Under the pieces are notes generated by a model. That model saw only the letters and a program-made list of their open reading frames with translations, made no database searches and was not told the origin of the DNA. The position numbers and the translations under genes are program-made. This document shows positions 50,357 to 60,672 of a stretch of 64,000 nt of DNA, one piece after another. This DNA comes from Pigmentiphaga aceris (GTDB lineage Bacteria; Pseudomonadota; Gammaproteobacteria; Burkholderiales; Burkholderiaceae_B). The stretch is taken from the NCBI RefSeq assembly GCF_008119665.1, contig NZ_CP043046.1, positions 6,101,256 through 6,165,255 of the forward strand, read 5' to 3'. How positions within the stretch are numbered: the stretch's first letter is position 1; the number at the start of each line of letters is the position of its first letter.

Positions 50357-50923
50357 ATGTCCGCCGTCCTGCGTGATCTACCCTGTTTTCAACGCACATT
50401 TACCCTCGATGAGTTGGTCGATGACGTCGGCCGTGCAGTCAGCCTGTCGGCCCGTCGTCCCGGCAGCGACGTGTCAGAGGCTGTGCGCCAGGTACTGGCC
50501 GAGCACGCGGACGTTACCCTGCCCTTGTCCCATGCACAGTGGGCGGGCAGTCCCGAGCGCTACACCCGCCATCTGCTGCATGCAGACCCGGCTGGCCGCT
50601 TCTCGGTCATCGCATTGATCTGGCACCCCGGTCACCGCACACCTGTGCATGGTCACCGCACCTGGTGCGCGTACCTGGTCTTGCGCGGCATCTTGCGCGA
50701 GGCGCGTTTTGCGTGGCACGCCGCGCAAGACTGTGCGGTGCATACCGACACCGTGACTCGCCATGCCGGCCAGACGCTGGCTGCCCCGGCGGGCTTGGCA
50801 GACATCCACAGCCTCGGCAACGACAGCAACGAGATCGCCGTGTCCATTCACGTTTATGGGGTGCAAGGCGATCAGATCAGCACCCATGTGAATCACCTGG
50901 TGCGTGGCGAGATGGCTGGCTGA
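50357..50923 (+). CDS. Cysteine/thiol dioxygenase-like cupin
   Basis: A 188-residue cupin. The iron-ligand region HPGHRTPVHGHRTWCAYLVLRGILRE supplies the H-x-H pair with the Cys equivalent to the Cys of the Cys-Tyr crosslink in CDO, and IHSLGNDSNEIAVSIHVYG supplies the third histidine. It should oxidise a small thiol to a sulfinate; the substrate is uncertain. The ATG at 50357 (MSAVLRD) is chosen; the frame is open 17 codons further upstream. Confidence 0.78.
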   Translation: MSAVLRDLPCFQRTFTLDELVDDVGRAVSLSARRPGSDVSEAVRQVLAEHADVTLPLSHAQWAGSPERYTRHLLHADPAGRFSVIALIWHPGHRTPVHGHRTWCAYLVLRGILREARFAWHAAQDCAVHTDTVTRHAGQTLAAPAGLADIHSLGNDSNEIAVSIHVYGVQGDQISTHVNHLVRGEMAG

Positions 50924-51109
50924 TTGGGCGACTGAGGGGCGGCTGATGGCGGGGCGCGCATCGTCGCTAAGTGCTACGTTGCGAAGGCCTGCCTGAGCGG
51001 ATGCTTGGTGTGCAGTGGGACGTGGTGTGTAAATTGGCCATGCAGTGCGTCTTGCATCTTGCAAGCCGTCTGGGCAATAGTCGCCCTTCTGCTCACCGGA
51101 TTCTCGCGC

Positions 51110-51559
51110 ATGCATGTCACCCACTATCCCCTGCACGATGGTCATCTGACCTCGGTAGCTATCGCGGACGACCGCGCAGTGCTTGGTCTGCGTCAGGCTG
51201 ACGGGACGTCGTGGACGATGACCTTGCAGGGGGTAGACGCTCTGAATATTGATGGATTTCGGCTGGGAAACACCATTCTCACGCTTCGTTCGATTCGGGG
51301 TGTCGGACGCGAGGATCGTCCTGGTGAGGACTTGCCGGTCGCGCAAGATGTGCACGCCGCGCTGGATGCGCTGTTCCCGGCACCGCACGCATCGGCACGG
51401 CCGGACATTCACGCTGCGCATGCGGCATTTATTGCCGCCAAGCTGGCGGGATTGTCCGCGGGCCAGGCTGTCTTGCTGGTGCTCTCACCCGCTTATGGGG
51501 CCGAGCTGAGCGCCTATTGCCTGACGGTCGATCTGCAGGCCGACCGTCAGACAGGATGA
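51110..51559 (+). CDS. Hypothetical protein
   Basis: A 149-residue protein, not recognised. Start ATG at 51110 (MHVTHYPLHDG). The first 60 residues have an alternating beta-like pattern (HLTSVAIADDRAVLGLRQADGTSWTMTLQGV), the remainder is Ala-rich helical. No signal peptide or membrane segment in this version; an upstream in-frame start would add a hydrophobic segment. It follows the thiol-dioxygenase-like gene. Confidence 0.6.
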   Translation: MHVTHYPLHDGHLTSVAIADDRAVLGLRQADGTSWTMTLQGVDALNIDGFRLGNTILTLRSIRGVGREDRPGEDLPVAQDVHAALDALFPAPHASARPDIHAAHAAFIAAKLAGLSAGQAVLLVLSPAYGAELSAYCLTVDLQADRQTG

Positions 51560-51629
51560 CCACGCCGCGCCTGACGGCACCCGTGGTCATCTGGGGCTGA
51601 TTTAAAGGCTTACAGGCTAAAAGGCTTAC

Positions 51630-52445
51630 TTACAGACCTTGCGGGTAGGTGTAGCCCGGGAAGTCCTTGGTCAGCACGTCCTTGAAGAAGGGCGACTTGA
51701 AGGCGGCGGCCAGGTCCTTGGCCCACACGGTGTCCTTGTCGGCGGTGCGCACGGCAACCACTTGCTGGTAGGCCACCGGCGGCTTTTCTAGGGTCAGTGC
51801 GCCGGTGAACTTCAGGCCGGCCGAGGTCGCGAAGTTGCCCGGCACCACCACGAATTCCACGTCATCCAGCGTGCGCGGCAGTTGCGCAGCTTCGATGGGT
51901 TGCAGCTTGACCTGCTTCGGGTTCGACACCACATCTTTTTCGGTCACGCGCAGCGGATCGATGTCCGACTTCACCGTCAGCACGCCGTTTTGCTGAAGCA
52001 GCAGCAGCGCACGCGCCAGGTTGCTCGGGTCATTCGGCAGCGTGATGCGGTCGCCTTGCTTGGCTTCAGCCAGGCTCTTGCGCGACTTCGAATACACGCC
52101 CATCGGTGCGGTGGTGCTTTGCACGATGTCCACCAGATCCAGCTTCTGGTCGGTCTTGAAGCGGTTCAGGTAGGTGATGTGCTGGAACAGGTTCGCGTCC
52201 AGCGCGCCTTGGGCCAGCGCCATGTTCGGCTGCACGTAGTCGTTGAACTCAACCAGCTTGACCTTGTAGCCCTGCTTTTCCAGCTGCGGCGCAATGCCGC
52301 GCTTGAGCACGTCGTAGTTGTAGCCCACGGTGGCACCCAGGGTCAGGGATTGCTTGGCCGGGTCGGCAGCGAAGCTGGCTTGGGCAGCTACGCCCAGCGT
52401 CAGCGCGACTGCGCTCGCGAGGAATTGGCGACGGACGAAAGACAT
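51630..52445 (-). CDS. MetQ/NlpA-family substrate-binding protein
   Basis: A 271-residue periplasmic binding protein with a signal peptide (MSFVRRQFLASAVALTLGVAAQASFA) and the NlpA family core (LDANLFQHITYLNRF, ITLPNDPSNLARALLLLQQNG). There is no lipobox cysteine, unlike typical MetQ lipoproteins. No ATPase (MetN) or permease (MetI) gene is adjacent, so it is an orphan component here. It probably binds methionine or a related compound. Confidence 0.87.
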   Translation of the reverse strand: MSFVRRQFLASAVALTLGVAAQASFAADPAKQSLTLGATVGYNYDVLKRGIAPQLEKQGYKVKLVEFNDYVQPNMALAQGALDANLFQHITYLNRFKTDQKLDLVDIVQSTTAPMGVYSKSRKSLAEAKQGDRITLPNDPSNLARALLLLQQNGVLTVKSDIDPLRVTEKDVVSNPKQVKLQPIEAAQLPRTLDDVEFVVVPGNFATSAGLKFTGALTLEKPPVAYQQVVAVRTADKDTVWAKDLAAAFKSPFFKDVLTKDFPGYTYPQGL

Positions 52446-52553
52446 GGATATCTCGCTTCGATATGGGTGTGGATAGACGGAAGGCGGGCCCAAGGGTCAA
52501 CCCTGCCAGCCCGCAGACGCAGCAGAATATCAAATCGTCTGGTGGGGGCTAAT

Positions 52554-53015
52554 TCACGGCGCGTAGTCCACCGGCAAGGCGGTCGAATACTTCAGCTGTT
52601 CCATCGCAAACGATGAACTCACATCGTAGATGTCGGAGATTTTGATCAGCCGTTTGTAGACGCGATCATAGGCAGCGATGTCGGGCACCACCGCCCGGAT
52701 CAGGTAGTCCACATCCCCGCTCATCCGATAGAACTCCACCACCTCGGGAATGTCCTTCACATGCTGGGCGAACTTGTCGAGCCAGGCTTGCGAGTGCTGG
52801 CTGGTGCGAATCGAAATGAAGACCGTGACCCCGACATTGAGCTTGGTGGCATCGCACAGCGCAACCTGCTTGCGGATAACCCCCGCCTCTTTCAGTTTCT
52901 GAATGCGCCGCCAGCAGGGCGTGACCGACAGACTGACGGTTTCCGCGATCACGCTGATGGGCGTTTCCGCGTCGTCTTGCAGCATGGAAATGATCTTCCG
53001 GTCGATGGTATCCAT
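52554..53015 (-). CDS. Lrp/AsnC-family transcriptional regulator
   Basis: A 153-residue regulator: N-terminal HTH (DTIDRKIISMLQDDAETPISVIAETVSLSVTPCWRRIQKLKEAGVI) and C-terminal RAM ligand domain (VEFYRMSGDVDYLIRAVVPDIAAYDRVYKRLIKISDIYDVSSSFAMEQLKYSTALP). It is upstream of, and co-directional with, the MetQ-like gene 108 bp away, suggesting amino-acid-responsive control. Confidence 0.92.
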   Translation of the reverse strand: MDTIDRKIISMLQDDAETPISVIAETVSLSVTPCWRRIQKLKEAGVIRKQVALCDATKLNVGVTVFISIRTSQHSQAWLDKFAQHVKDIPEVVEFYRMSGDVDYLIRAVVPDIAAYDRVYKRLIKISDIYDVSSSFAMEQLKYSTALPVDYAP

Positions 53016-53456
53016 TGGAAGAAATTTCCATGAAGAAGGGGTTGAGCCGCAAATTTTTTGCTGTGTGGAGCAGCATAGGCAGCGTGTTGGTGTTCTGCAA
53101 GCGCAGCGCAGGAGAAACCGCGTTTTTTACGTCATCTGCGGCGCGCAGATTGCGCTGAAAATTCGCAATTTTCGAACATATCGGAAGTGGATCAGAAGGT
53201 TCGTCTGATGTTCCTGTTGATATGTTGAGATTCAGTGTTTAGGTAAATGCTGGCCTGTGCATAAGGTCTTTTAGCGGAATTTTCGACATATCAAAAGATG
53301 GAAATTATCGTATTCGCTTATCAGTTCCTGATATGGAAAACTCGACTCTTTTATCGCTCTGTTTTTGAGGTTTTTATGGCCTCGTTGGTCGGGTGATTTG
53401 CATATCGGATATGGATCAAAGCCACCATGAATCATGAAATCCGATATACCTGTAAA
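53016..53456. promoter_or_regulatory. AT-rich upstream region of the Lrp-type gene with repeated CATATC/GATATG motifs
   Basis: 441 bp without a gene, noticeably more AT-rich than its neighbours. CATATC or GATATG occurs at 53177, 53219, 53287, 53330, 53401 and 53408; the last two form the perfect dyad CATATC-G-GATATG. Possible multimeric regulator binding region. Confidence 0.45.
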
Positions 53457-53879
53457 TCACTCGGAAGGGCCAGGAAGGTTCACCATTCCGTCCCCATCCC
53501 CCATGACAACCAGCGCGTCGCCAGCCCAGTGGATATCTGCGATCGGCACCGCACCCATCTTGATTTCACCAAGCAGCTTTCCCGCTGCGGTGTACACGCG
53601 CACATAGCCGTCGATGTAGTACAGATAGTCTGATCCGCCCCCCGGCATGCCCATGCGGGGAATCCAGCTGTCCCAGCTGTACAAGCGGAATTTCTGCGCA
53701 TAGAACTGTCCGTTCGGGCTGTAGTTTCGCTCCCGATACGGCACGCCTGCATAGAACAGGCTATAGGCCGGCCAGAGCATCGCAAGCACTACCAGCACGA
53801 TGAGGGCACGCCGCAGTTTGCGCGGCGCAATGGCCTGTTTCGCACCCTTGCCTGTCACGTTCGCGCCCTCGTTTCTCAA
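53457..53879 (-). CDS. Hypothetical membrane-anchored protein
   Basis: About 140 residues, not recognised. One N-terminal membrane helix (about residues 24-44, [21 protein letters not shown]) is followed by an extracytoplasmic beta-rich domain ([47 protein letters not shown]). The longest start is a TTG overlapping the ddl stop; a GTG at 53858 is an alternative. Transcribed with ddl. Confidence 0.6.
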   Translation of the reverse strand: MRNEGANVTGKGAKQAIAPRKLRRALIVLVVLAMLWPAYSLFYAGVPYRERNYSPNGQFYAQKFRLYSWDSWIPRMGMPGGGSDYLYYIDGYVRVYTAAGKLLGEIKMGAVPIADIHWAGDALVVMGDGDGMVNLPGPSE

Positions 53880-54973
53880 CGCACCGAACTCTTCAGTTCG
53901 CCATCCTGGCGATGACGTTCCATCGCCAGCTCAATCAGCGTGGTGATCAGGTCGGTGTACCCCAGGCCGCTGGCTTCCCACAGCTTCGGATACATGCTGA
54001 TGTTGGTGAAGCCGGGCAAGGTGTTGACCTCGTTGATGATCACGTCGCCATCGGGCGTCAGGAACACATCGACCCGTGCCATGCCGCAGCAGTCCAGTGC
54101 CTGGAAAGCCTGAATGGCAATCGCACGAATGCGTTCGTTGATCTCGTCAGACAGGTCGGCCGGCGCCTTGACCACGGCCCCTTGTTCGTTGATGTACTTG
54201 GTGTCGTAGGAGTAGAAGTCATCGCTGACCACGATCTCGCCGCACACGCTTGCACGCGGGTGTTCGTTGCCCAGGATCGCGCACTCGATCTCGCGCCCGA
54301 CAATCGCCGATTCCACCAGCACCTTGTGGTCGTAATCGAAGGCAAGCGCCAAGGCCTGATTGAACTCGTCTTCCGTGCGAGCTTTGCTGACACCTACCGA
54401 CGAACCCTGGTTCGCCGGCTTGATGAACAAGGGCAGGCCAAGCTTGGCCGTCACCGTGGCGAAATCGTGTTTGTTCCGAGTGCTGCGGGTCACCGTGACG
54501 AACGGGGCAACCTTCAAGCCCGCGTCGCGCAGCAGGCGCTTGGTCACGTCCTTGTCCATGCTGACTGCAGAGCCCAGCACGCTGCTGCCGACAAAGGGAA
54601 TGTCGGCCATGCGAAGCATGCCTTGCAGCGAGCCGTCTTCACCCAGGGTGCCGTGCACGATCGGGAACACCACGTCGAGCTGCGCCAGCGCACTCGCGTC
54701 GCGGCTCTGAATCAGTTGCTGCTGCGTCTGGCCGGGGATCAGCGCAACGTGTTGGCGCGAGTGATGCAGCGCGATGCGTGCCGGGTCGTTGGCGTTGTGC
54801 AGGTAGTTCGACACGTCGCTGACATGCCATTGTCCCTGCTTGTCGATACCCAGCAGGGTGACGTCGAATTTGTTCTTGTCGATGGCGTCGACGATGTTTT
54901 TCGCCGATTGCAATGACACTTCATGTTCAGCGGATTTGCCGCCGAAAATGATGCCTGCGCGCAGTTTTTTCAT
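53876..54973 (-). CDS. ddlA: D-alanine--D-alanine ligase, DdlA type
   Basis: A 365-residue ATP-grasp ligase making the D-Ala-D-Ala terminus of peptidoglycan. The N-terminus [59 protein letters not shown] and [21 protein letters not shown] are typical; the length matches DdlA (364) rather than the shorter DdlB. The ATG at 54973 is chosen; the open frame continues 36 codons upstream. It is separate from the mur/fts cluster where ddlB usually lies. Confidence 0.95.
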   Translation of the reverse strand: MKKLRAGIIFGGKSAEHEVSLQSAKNIVDAIDKNKFDVTLLGIDKQGQWHVSDVSNYLHNANDPARIALHHSRQHVALIPGQTQQQLIQSRDASALAQLDVVFPIVHGTLGEDGSLQGMLRMADIPFVGSSVLGSAVSMDKDVTKRLLRDAGLKVAPFVTVTRSTRNKHDFATVTAKLGLPLFIKPANQGSSVGVSKARTEDEFNQALALAFDYDHKVLVESAIVGREIECAILGNEHPRASVCGEIVVSDDFYSYDTKYINEQGAVVKAPADLSDEINERIRAIAIQAFQALDCCGMARVDVFLTPDGDVIINEVNTLPGFTNISMYPKLWEASGLGYTDLITTLIELAMERHRQDGELKSSVR

Positions 54974-55141
54974 GGAGTGAAAGCATCCCGGGTTGTAGAA
55001 ATCCACCGAGATTATGCGGCGACGCGCGCCCCGCTTGGCAGGATTGTCTGCCCGAACTGTTTCCAGGCATGAACCGCCCATGAAAGCATCGGCTTGAATC
55101 CTATGCGCGAAGGTGCGTCTTGTATGCCGGTCACGCCTGCT

Positions 55142-56032
55142 TCAGGCGTTCGAGAATTCCGTCAATACATCCAGCACCGCAGTGACCGCCATGCCAGGTG
55201 CCGGCGAACTGCGATACGCCACTGCCATGGGGCGCATCAAGGCCGGGGACAGGTTCCGCACCTGCACGTCCGGCGAGTGCATCTGGTCTTCCACTTCTTC
55301 CAAGGGCAAGATGGCCGCGCTCTGGCTCGCGGTCGCCAGACTTTTCAACGCGCCGGGATAACTCAGCGTCAGAAACGGCCGTGGATTGAAACCCGCCTGA
55401 CCGAACCACGACGACACCAGGCCATGCATCTGCGTGGCAGGCGCAAACGACGCCCATCGCCGGCTGGACAGCCATTCGGGTGTGATCGTGTCAGGGGTCT
55501 GCCAAGCTGCCGGCAGCAGCGCCACCATGTGATCGTTTCGCCAGGGCATCAGCCTGATCTGCGCCATCGCTGGCTGAGGACTGGCCACGATGCCGATGTC
55601 CAGCGTAGCGGCCTTCAATCGCTGCATGGCATCGGACGAACCTACCGCCTCCAGCTTCACTTCAACGCCCGGGCTGCGCCGGCTCAGCGCATCCAGCATC
55701 AGCGGCAACAGTCGGGTGCTGACACCCGCCGACACACCCACCTTCACCAAGCCCTCGCGGCCACTGGCACGGCGCTGCACCAGGTCGATCAAGTCATCGC
55801 TGGCAGCCAGCAATTTGCGCCCTTCCTCAACCAGCGCCTGACCGGCCGGCGTGAGTTCCGCATGCCGTCGGCCACGCACGACAAGCGTGGCCTCCATGCG
55901 CGATTCCAGCTCCTTGATGTGCAGGCTGATGGTGGGCGGCGCAAGATGCAACGCATGGGCAGCCGCCGCAAACGTGCCCAGATCCGCAATCGCGATCAAG
56001 GTCTGCAGTTGGTCGAGGTTCAGATTACGCAT
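55142..56032 (-). CDS. LysR-family transcriptional regulator
   Basis: A 296-residue LTTR: HTH LQTLIAIADLGTFAAAAHALHLAPPTISLHIKELESRM, then a substrate-binding domain from about residue 90. It is upstream of and co-directional with ddlA (168 bp apart) and has no obvious divergent target, since the next 500 bp hold only doubtful small frames. Confidence 0.9.
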   Translation of the reverse strand: MRNLNLDQLQTLIAIADLGTFAAAAHALHLAPPTISLHIKELESRMEATLVVRGRRHAELTPAGQALVEEGRKLLAASDDLIDLVQRRASGREGLVKVGVSAGVSTRLLPLMLDALSRRSPGVEVKLEAVGSSDAMQRLKAATLDIGIVASPQPAMAQIRLMPWRNDHMVALLPAAWQTPDTITPEWLSSRRWASFAPATQMHGLVSSWFGQAGFNPRPFLTLSYPGALKSLATASQSAAILPLEEVEDQMHSPDVQVRNLSPALMRPMAVAYRSSPAPGMAVTAVLDVLTEFSNA

Positions 56033-56334
56033 CAGGATTTCTGACCTGAAAGGTCATTCAATTCAACTTTACCGGTATCAGACCCAATCCTAGCATCGTG
56101 TTCATGAGCCATGAACACCCCACCGAAGCCCCGAAGTCACCCGTTGGTGACACCAGACAAGCCCGCACAGGCGCGTGGCGATTGCTGCGCGTTTCGCGCA
56201 AGACAAGATGCCTGCTTCAACGCTGGACGCGTCGTGCAGCCGCTGCGCTGGCGCGCGCCGAGAAGTATGTGGTGGAGAATTTCAGAGTGCCGCCGAACGG
56301 GGCTTGATCTCGTTCCTGCTGGAACAAGGTACAT

Positions 56335-56568
56335 ATGGCCAGAGACTTGGCGCACATGGGGTTTGGCTGCACAGGCTTTGTCTTCGCGGGCCTCATCTTC
56401 GTAGGCCTGATGCCCGCACCGATGACCCTCCCCCATGCCGATGCACTGGTGCATCAGGCCGACTCGTCGAGCATGTTGGTGCTGGAAAGACTGCGTCGGC
56501 CTGTCGTCGAAGCAGGCAGCAGCGTGTACCGAAGCGTGCTGCCCGTCCGAAAAAACGCGTTCAACTGA
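56335..56568 (+). CDS. Doubtful small membrane protein
   Basis: A 77-residue frame with one hydrophobic stretch ([17 protein letters not shown]) and GGAACAAGG a short distance before the ATG. Its end overlaps the convergent chemoreceptor gene by 8 bp. There is no recognisable family. The rest of the 56033-56560 gap has no supported gene. Confidence 0.3.
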   Translation: MARDLAHMGFGCTGFVFAGLIFVGLMPAPMTLPHADALVHQADSSSMLVLERLRRPVVEAGSSVYRSVLPVRKNAFN

Positions 56569-58594
56569 AGCGGTTGACTTCTTCACTCAGGGCATCGGCC
56601 AGGCGCTTCAATTCCTGGGCGGTGTTGGCCAGTTCCTGTGCACCATCGCGCTGGGCGGCGTTGTCGATGGCGATCGACTGTACGTTCTGCGCCAGCAAGG
56701 TGGCAGTGCTGCTTTGTTCACGCGTGGCGTGCGACACACTGGAGAACTGCTGGACGGCTGCCTGGCTTTGCGTCTCGATCTGTTCCAGTGTGCGTGCCAC
56801 GTCGCCGTTCAGATCCAGACCCTGCTGCATCAGACGATTGCCGGCGTCGATGGTGGTGATCGCGGTGCGCGTCTCGTCCTGCACGGCACGAATCATCGAC
56901 GCAATCTCTTGCGTGGCCTGACTGGTGCGGCCGGCAAGCTGACGCACCTCGTCGGCCACCACCGCAAAACCGCGCCCTTGTTCGCCGGCGCGCGCTGCCT
57001 CGATCGCAGCGTTCAGCGCCAGCAGATTGGTCTGCTCGGCAATGCCGCTGATCACACCGATGATGCCGCCGATCTGCTGCGAACGAGAACCCAGGTCATT
57101 GACCACATCCACCGTCTGACGCAGGGAATCCGCCAACTGCGCCAAGGCACCGGAGGCATCCCGCATCGACTTGCCGCCTGCCAGCGTGTGCTCGGCATTT
57201 TGCTGCGTCAGTTCCTCGGTGTGCTGCATGCTGTGGGCGATCTCTTGCGCGCTGGTACTGAACTCTTCCACCGCTGCCGCCATGCCATCGACCTGATCGG
57301 ACTGATGCGCGGCACGCGTGAGCGTCGCCGACGACAGTGCACTCAGCGCGTTCGACCGGCTGGTCACTTCACGAGCCGACGCGCGCACGCGTCCCACCGT
57401 GGTTTCCAGCGCCTCGGCCATATGATTGAAGCTGTCGGCCAGCGCACCGATTTCGTCGCGACTGCGAACCGTCATGCGCACGCTCAGCTGGCCTTCACCC
57501 AGCGCGTGGGCTTGTTTCACCATGCTGTCGAGCGGCTTCAGCTTGTGACGCAGCAAGGCCACACAGGCACCAATAGCCAAGGCCAAGGCCAGCAGACTGC
57601 CCAAGGCCAACTGCGTACCCACCGACCAAGTCAGCTCGTCAATCTCGGCCTGCGGCAAGGTCGCGAAGACGCGCCAGCTGCCGTCCGCCAGCGGCACCGC
57701 CACGCTCTGGAAGTCCTGCACACCATCATTCCAGGTAACGCGTGCGTTGCTTGCACCCGGCGGCAGGGCGGCGACTGCAGCTTCCGGTTTGGTCGTGCCT
57801 GCGGGCGGAATCAACCAGCGGTTTTCCTTGTCCAGCAAAGCCAGCGAACCGGTATTGCCAATGCGGAAGCTGGCCAAGGTGTCGAACAGCTTCTTCTGCT
57901 CGTCGGTGTAGTCAAAGCCCACATACAACACGGCAATGACCACGCCATCGACATCGCGCACGGGGGTGTATTGCGTCATGTAGTTGCGGCCGAACAGCAC
58001 CGCGCTGCCGACATAAGGCTCACCGGCCAGCAGCTTGGCGTAGGCCGGATGCTTGCGGTCCAGGGTCGTGCCAATCGCGCGCTCGCCGTCTTGTTTGCGC
58101 ACCGAGGTGGTGATGCGACGCAGCTCGTCACCGTCACGCACGAACACCGTTGCCGTGCCAGCGGTCAGACGCGAGAACTCATCGACTTCAGAGAAGTTGT
58201 TGTTCAGACGCAGGGCAGCACCCAGCACCAGCTGCGGCGCATCGACATCGGCAACCGGAATGCGCTGGGTGACGTCGCGGGTCAGGCCCTCGACAAAGCG
58301 ATCTTCGAACAGGTTGGCAAGACGCTGCGTGCTGATCCGCAGCGAGCCGTGGAAGCTCTGCAGCTGGTCGGCCAGCAAGCGCCCTTCACTGGCCAAGTGC
58401 TGATGATTCGTCTCAAGGTTGGCCTGGCTCAGCGAGCGCAGCGCAAACAGGCAGCTGCCGCTGATGACAATGACCAGTACCAGCGTCAACGACGACGCCA
58501 ACTGGCCGGCAATGCCGAAACGTTTTTGGAGCACGGGGAGATCCTTGGAATGCCGCGGCGCAGAGGCGGCTTGTAATAGCGAAGGATCTGCCAC
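56561..58594 (-). CDS. Methyl-accepting chemotaxis protein with periplasmic Cache domain
   Basis: A 677-residue chemoreceptor: TM1 about residues 27-52, a single-Cache-type (Cache_3-Cache_2) sensor with [33 protein letters not shown]2 about 330-355, HAMP, and a signalling domain with the hairpin tip [40 protein letters not shown]. No C-terminal NWETF pentapeptide, so no direct CheR tether. A weak sigma-28-like element (GCCGTTAA on the minus strand, 58645-58652) lies upstream. The 199 bp to mnmE hold nothing else seen. Confidence 0.93.
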   Translation of the reverse strand: MADPSLLQAASAPRHSKDLPVLQKRFGIAGQLASSLTLVLVIVISGSCLFALRSLSQANLETNHQHLASEGRLLADQLQSFHGSLRISTQRLANLFEDRFVEGLTRDVTQRIPVADVDAPQLVLGAALRLNNNFSEVDEFSRLTAGTATVFVRDGDELRRITTSVRKQDGERAIGTTLDRKHPAYAKLLAGEPYVGSAVLFGRNYMTQYTPVRDVDGVVIAVLYVGFDYTDEQKKLFDTLASFRIGNTGSLALLDKENRWLIPPAGTTKPEAAVAALPPGASNARVTWNDGVQDFQSVAVPLADGSWRVFATLPQAEIDELTWSVGTQLALGSLLALALAIGACVALLRHKLKPLDSMVKQAHALGEGQLSVRMTVRSRDEIGALADSFNHMAEALETTVGRVRASAREVTSRSNALSALSSATLTRAAHQSDQVDGMAAAVEEFSTSAQEIAHSMQHTEELTQQNAEHTLAGGKSMRDASGALAQLADSLRQTVDVVNDLGSRSQQIGGIIGVISGIAEQTNLLALNAAIEAARAGEQGRGFAVVADEVRQLAGRTSQATQEIASMIRAVQDETRTAITTIDAGNRLMQQGLDLNGDVARTLEQIETQSQAAVQQFSSVSHATREQSSTATLLAQNVQSIAIDNAAQRDGAQELANTAQELKRLADALSEEVNRFS

Positions 58595-58793
58595 GTACCG
58601 ACTGCGCGCGGTCTACGTGGAGTTCTACTCGTCCTTCAAGCACGTTAACGGCTGAAATTCCATGATCTGAATCAGGTATTTGTCAGAAAAGCTACCGTTC
58701 GTCTGAAAACTAGGGTTTACCCGTGATCAAAACATGGTGTGGCGCTATTGAAGTCGCATGATTTGCTGTACTTGATCTGCTGAGTTGTCTGTA

Positions 58794-60266
58794 TCACTTG
58801 CCGATGCAGAACCGCGAGAAAATCACCCCCAGCAAGTCATCACTGGTAAACGCGCCCGTGATGCTCGTCAGCGCATCGTGCGCCAGTCGCAACTCTTCTG
58901 CGAACAAGTCCAGCACGCGGTCGCTTTGTGCTGCATGGGCATCGGCTTCGTCCAGGTGGTCTTGGGCCTTCAGCAACGCCTGCAGGTGGCGTTCGCGGGC
59001 CAGGTAAGGGCTCTCGGCACCTGGGTTCCATCCGGCAACTGCCAGCAGCGCCTGGCGCAGCGCATCCAGGCCGTCACCGGTGCGTGCAGAGATGGCCAAA
59101 CGGATGGGTTCTGCATCTTGCGGCACGTCGGCAGGTTCACTGGCCGTTCCCATGCCCAATCTGTTGTCTGTGGGGTACGCAGCATCCGACGGACGGTTTG
59201 CGGCTCCCGTTCCCCACGCCGAGGCACCGAAGGTCTGGTCCGTCAGCAGATCCACCTTGTTGAACACCTGGAAGACCGGCGTGCGTGGCGGCAGTCTGCG
59301 CGCAATGTCCTCGTCCAGGGTTTCGGTCTGCGCCGTTGCATCTTGCAGATGGATGATCACATCCGCCTTGGCGATCTCTGCCCAGGTGCGCTCGATGCCC
59401 AGCCGCTCGACCGTGTCATCGGTCTCGCGCAGCCCTGCCGTGTCAACGATGTGCAGCGCCACGCCATCGATCACGATCTGCTGCACCACCTTGTCGCGCG
59501 TGGTGCCAGCAATCGGGGTGACGATCGCTACCTCATCCCCCGCCAGCGCATTCAGCAGACTCGACTTGCCCACGTTCGGCCGCCCGGCCAGCACCACATG
59601 CAGCCCTTCACGCAGAATCGCACCCTGACGTGCACGCGCCAGCAGCCTGACCAGTTCACTGCGAATCCCGGCCAGCGTGCGACGGGCGTCATACTTTTCC
59701 AGGAACTCGATCTCTTCTTCCGGGAAATCCAGCGTGGCTTCCACCAGCATGCGCAAGCCCACGATCTGATCGCCCAGCGCATTCACCTCGTGCGAAAACG
59801 CACCCGTCATCGACGCCACCGCACTGCGCGCGGCGGCCTCCGACGATGCATCGATCAGGTCGGCCACTGCTTCCGCCTGCGCCAGATCCAGCCGGTCATT
59901 CAGAAATGCACGGCGCGTGAATTCCCCGGGTTCGGCCAGCCGCAGGCCCAGCGCCTTGCCCGCTTCCAGACAGCGCGCCAGCAGCCGCCGCATCACCATC
60001 GGCCCGCCATGGCCTTGCAGTTCCAGCACGTGTTCGCCGGTGTAGGAGTGCGGAGCCTCGAAACGCAGCGCAATGCCTTCGTCGATGGCATTGCCGTCGG
60101 CATCCAGGAACGGCAGGAAATACGCATGACGCGCTTTCAATTCCGTGCGGCCAAGCAAGGCCTCGACCAGCGTGTCGATATTGCGTCCCGACACGCGAAC
60201 GACACCAATGCCACCTCGTCCTGGGGCAGTGGCAATCGCAGCAATAGGGTCGTGGTCGGATGTCAT
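58794..60266 (-). CDS. mnmE: tRNA modification GTPase MnmE
   Basis: A 490-residue GTPase that partners MnmG (encoded at 19.3-21.3 kb) in U34 modification. The N-terminal domain begins [23 protein letters not shown]1 is [13 protein letters not shown]2/G3 are AGTTRD and DTAG, G4 NKVD, and the C-terminal CIGK is present. About 45 extra residues (Gly/Ala/Asp-rich) sit between G4 and the ISAR motif. Start ATG at 60266. Confidence 0.96.
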   Translation of the reverse strand: MTSDHDPIAAIATAPGRGGIGVVRVSGRNIDTLVEALLGRTELKARHAYFLPFLDADGNAIDEGIALRFEAPHSYTGEHVLELQGHGGPMVMRRLLARCLEAGKALGLRLAEPGEFTRRAFLNDRLDLAQAEAVADLIDASSEAAARSAVASMTGAFSHEVNALGDQIVGLRMLVEATLDFPEEEIEFLEKYDARRTLAGIRSELVRLLARARQGAILREGLHVVLAGRPNVGKSSLLNALAGDEVAIVTPIAGTTRDKVVQQIVIDGVALHIVDTAGLRETDDTVERLGIERTWAEIAKADVIIHLQDATAQTETLDEDIARRLPPRTPVFQVFNKVDLLTDQTFGASAWGTGAANRPSDAAYPTDNRLGMGTASEPADVPQDAEPIRLAISARTGDGLDALRQALLAVAGWNPGAESPYLARERHLQALLKAQDHLDEADAHAAQSDRVLDLFAEELRLAHDALTSITGAFTSDDLLGVIFSRFCIGK

Positions 60267-60272
60267 TCGGGG

Positions 60273-60341
60273 CTCCGCAAATTCCAATGAAAAACCCCAC
60301 GCGCCCAAAGGGCTGCGTGGGGTTTGAATCGTACACGGGGC
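60273..60341. repeat. 69-bp direct repeat, copy 1 (next to the mnmE start)
   Basis: From CTCCGCAAATTCCAATG to GTACACGGGGC; identical to the copy at 60673-60741 except one base (A at 60290, C at 60690). It contains the hairpin AACCCCACGC/GCGTGGGGTT. It ends 7 nt before the mnmE start codon on the minus strand. Confidence 0.92.
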
Positions 60342-60505
60342 ATTCCTGGTTCGTTACGACTCTTCGCTGGCTCTCTGCAAACTTGGTGTGAAATCAAGCA
60401 CCGAACCATCGATTCACAAGGGATCAGGCTGCGTTCTCTCTGCAGAGCTCTATTTTCTCTCTGCAAGCTGCCAGCGAGGTGCTGTGTCCGAGCCTGTGTT
60501 GATAA

Positions 60506-60653
60506 TCACACCTCGGCCTCGTTACTTAGCAGAGAAATACTCGCCAAGCTTGTCTGTGTCGTAGTCGTTGCCAGCTTGCTTGAACTCCACCACCCCGTTT
60601 TTTTTGGCGGCGATCAGTTGCCCGAGCAAGGCCCTCAGTGCCACTGCATTCAT
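60506..60653 (-). pseudogene. Frameshifted remnant of an AlbA_2 (Schlafen-like) domain protein
   Basis: A 43-codon frame with a good AAGGAAAG ribosome site encodes LLGQLIAAKKNGVVEFKQ...LGEYFSAK and stops. The family pattern continues as FSALSNEAN. In the shifted frame the DNA reads (A)-SNEAEV-stop, so deletion of two bases within the Leu codon explains the break. Only the extreme N-terminus of what is normally a 300-500-residue ATP-binding or nucleic-acid-binding protein remains. It lies between the two 69-bp repeats. Confidence 0.7.
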
Positions 60654-60672
60654 GTTGCTTTCCTTGAGGCGA

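Noticed and set aside
56098..56307. 69-codon plus-strand frame upstream of the doubtful membrane protein
   Set aside because: Arg-rich, no ribosome site, no recognisable domain.
58645..58652. Sigma-28 promoter for the chemoreceptor gene
   Set aside because: The -10-like GCCGTTAA has one mismatch and the -35 region is poor; not enough to call a promoter.
60296..60330. tRNA-like segment around GGTTTGAATC in the 69-bp repeats
   Set aside because: The TTTGAATC resembles a T-loop but there is no acceptor stem or anticodon arm; the structure is a terminator hairpin.
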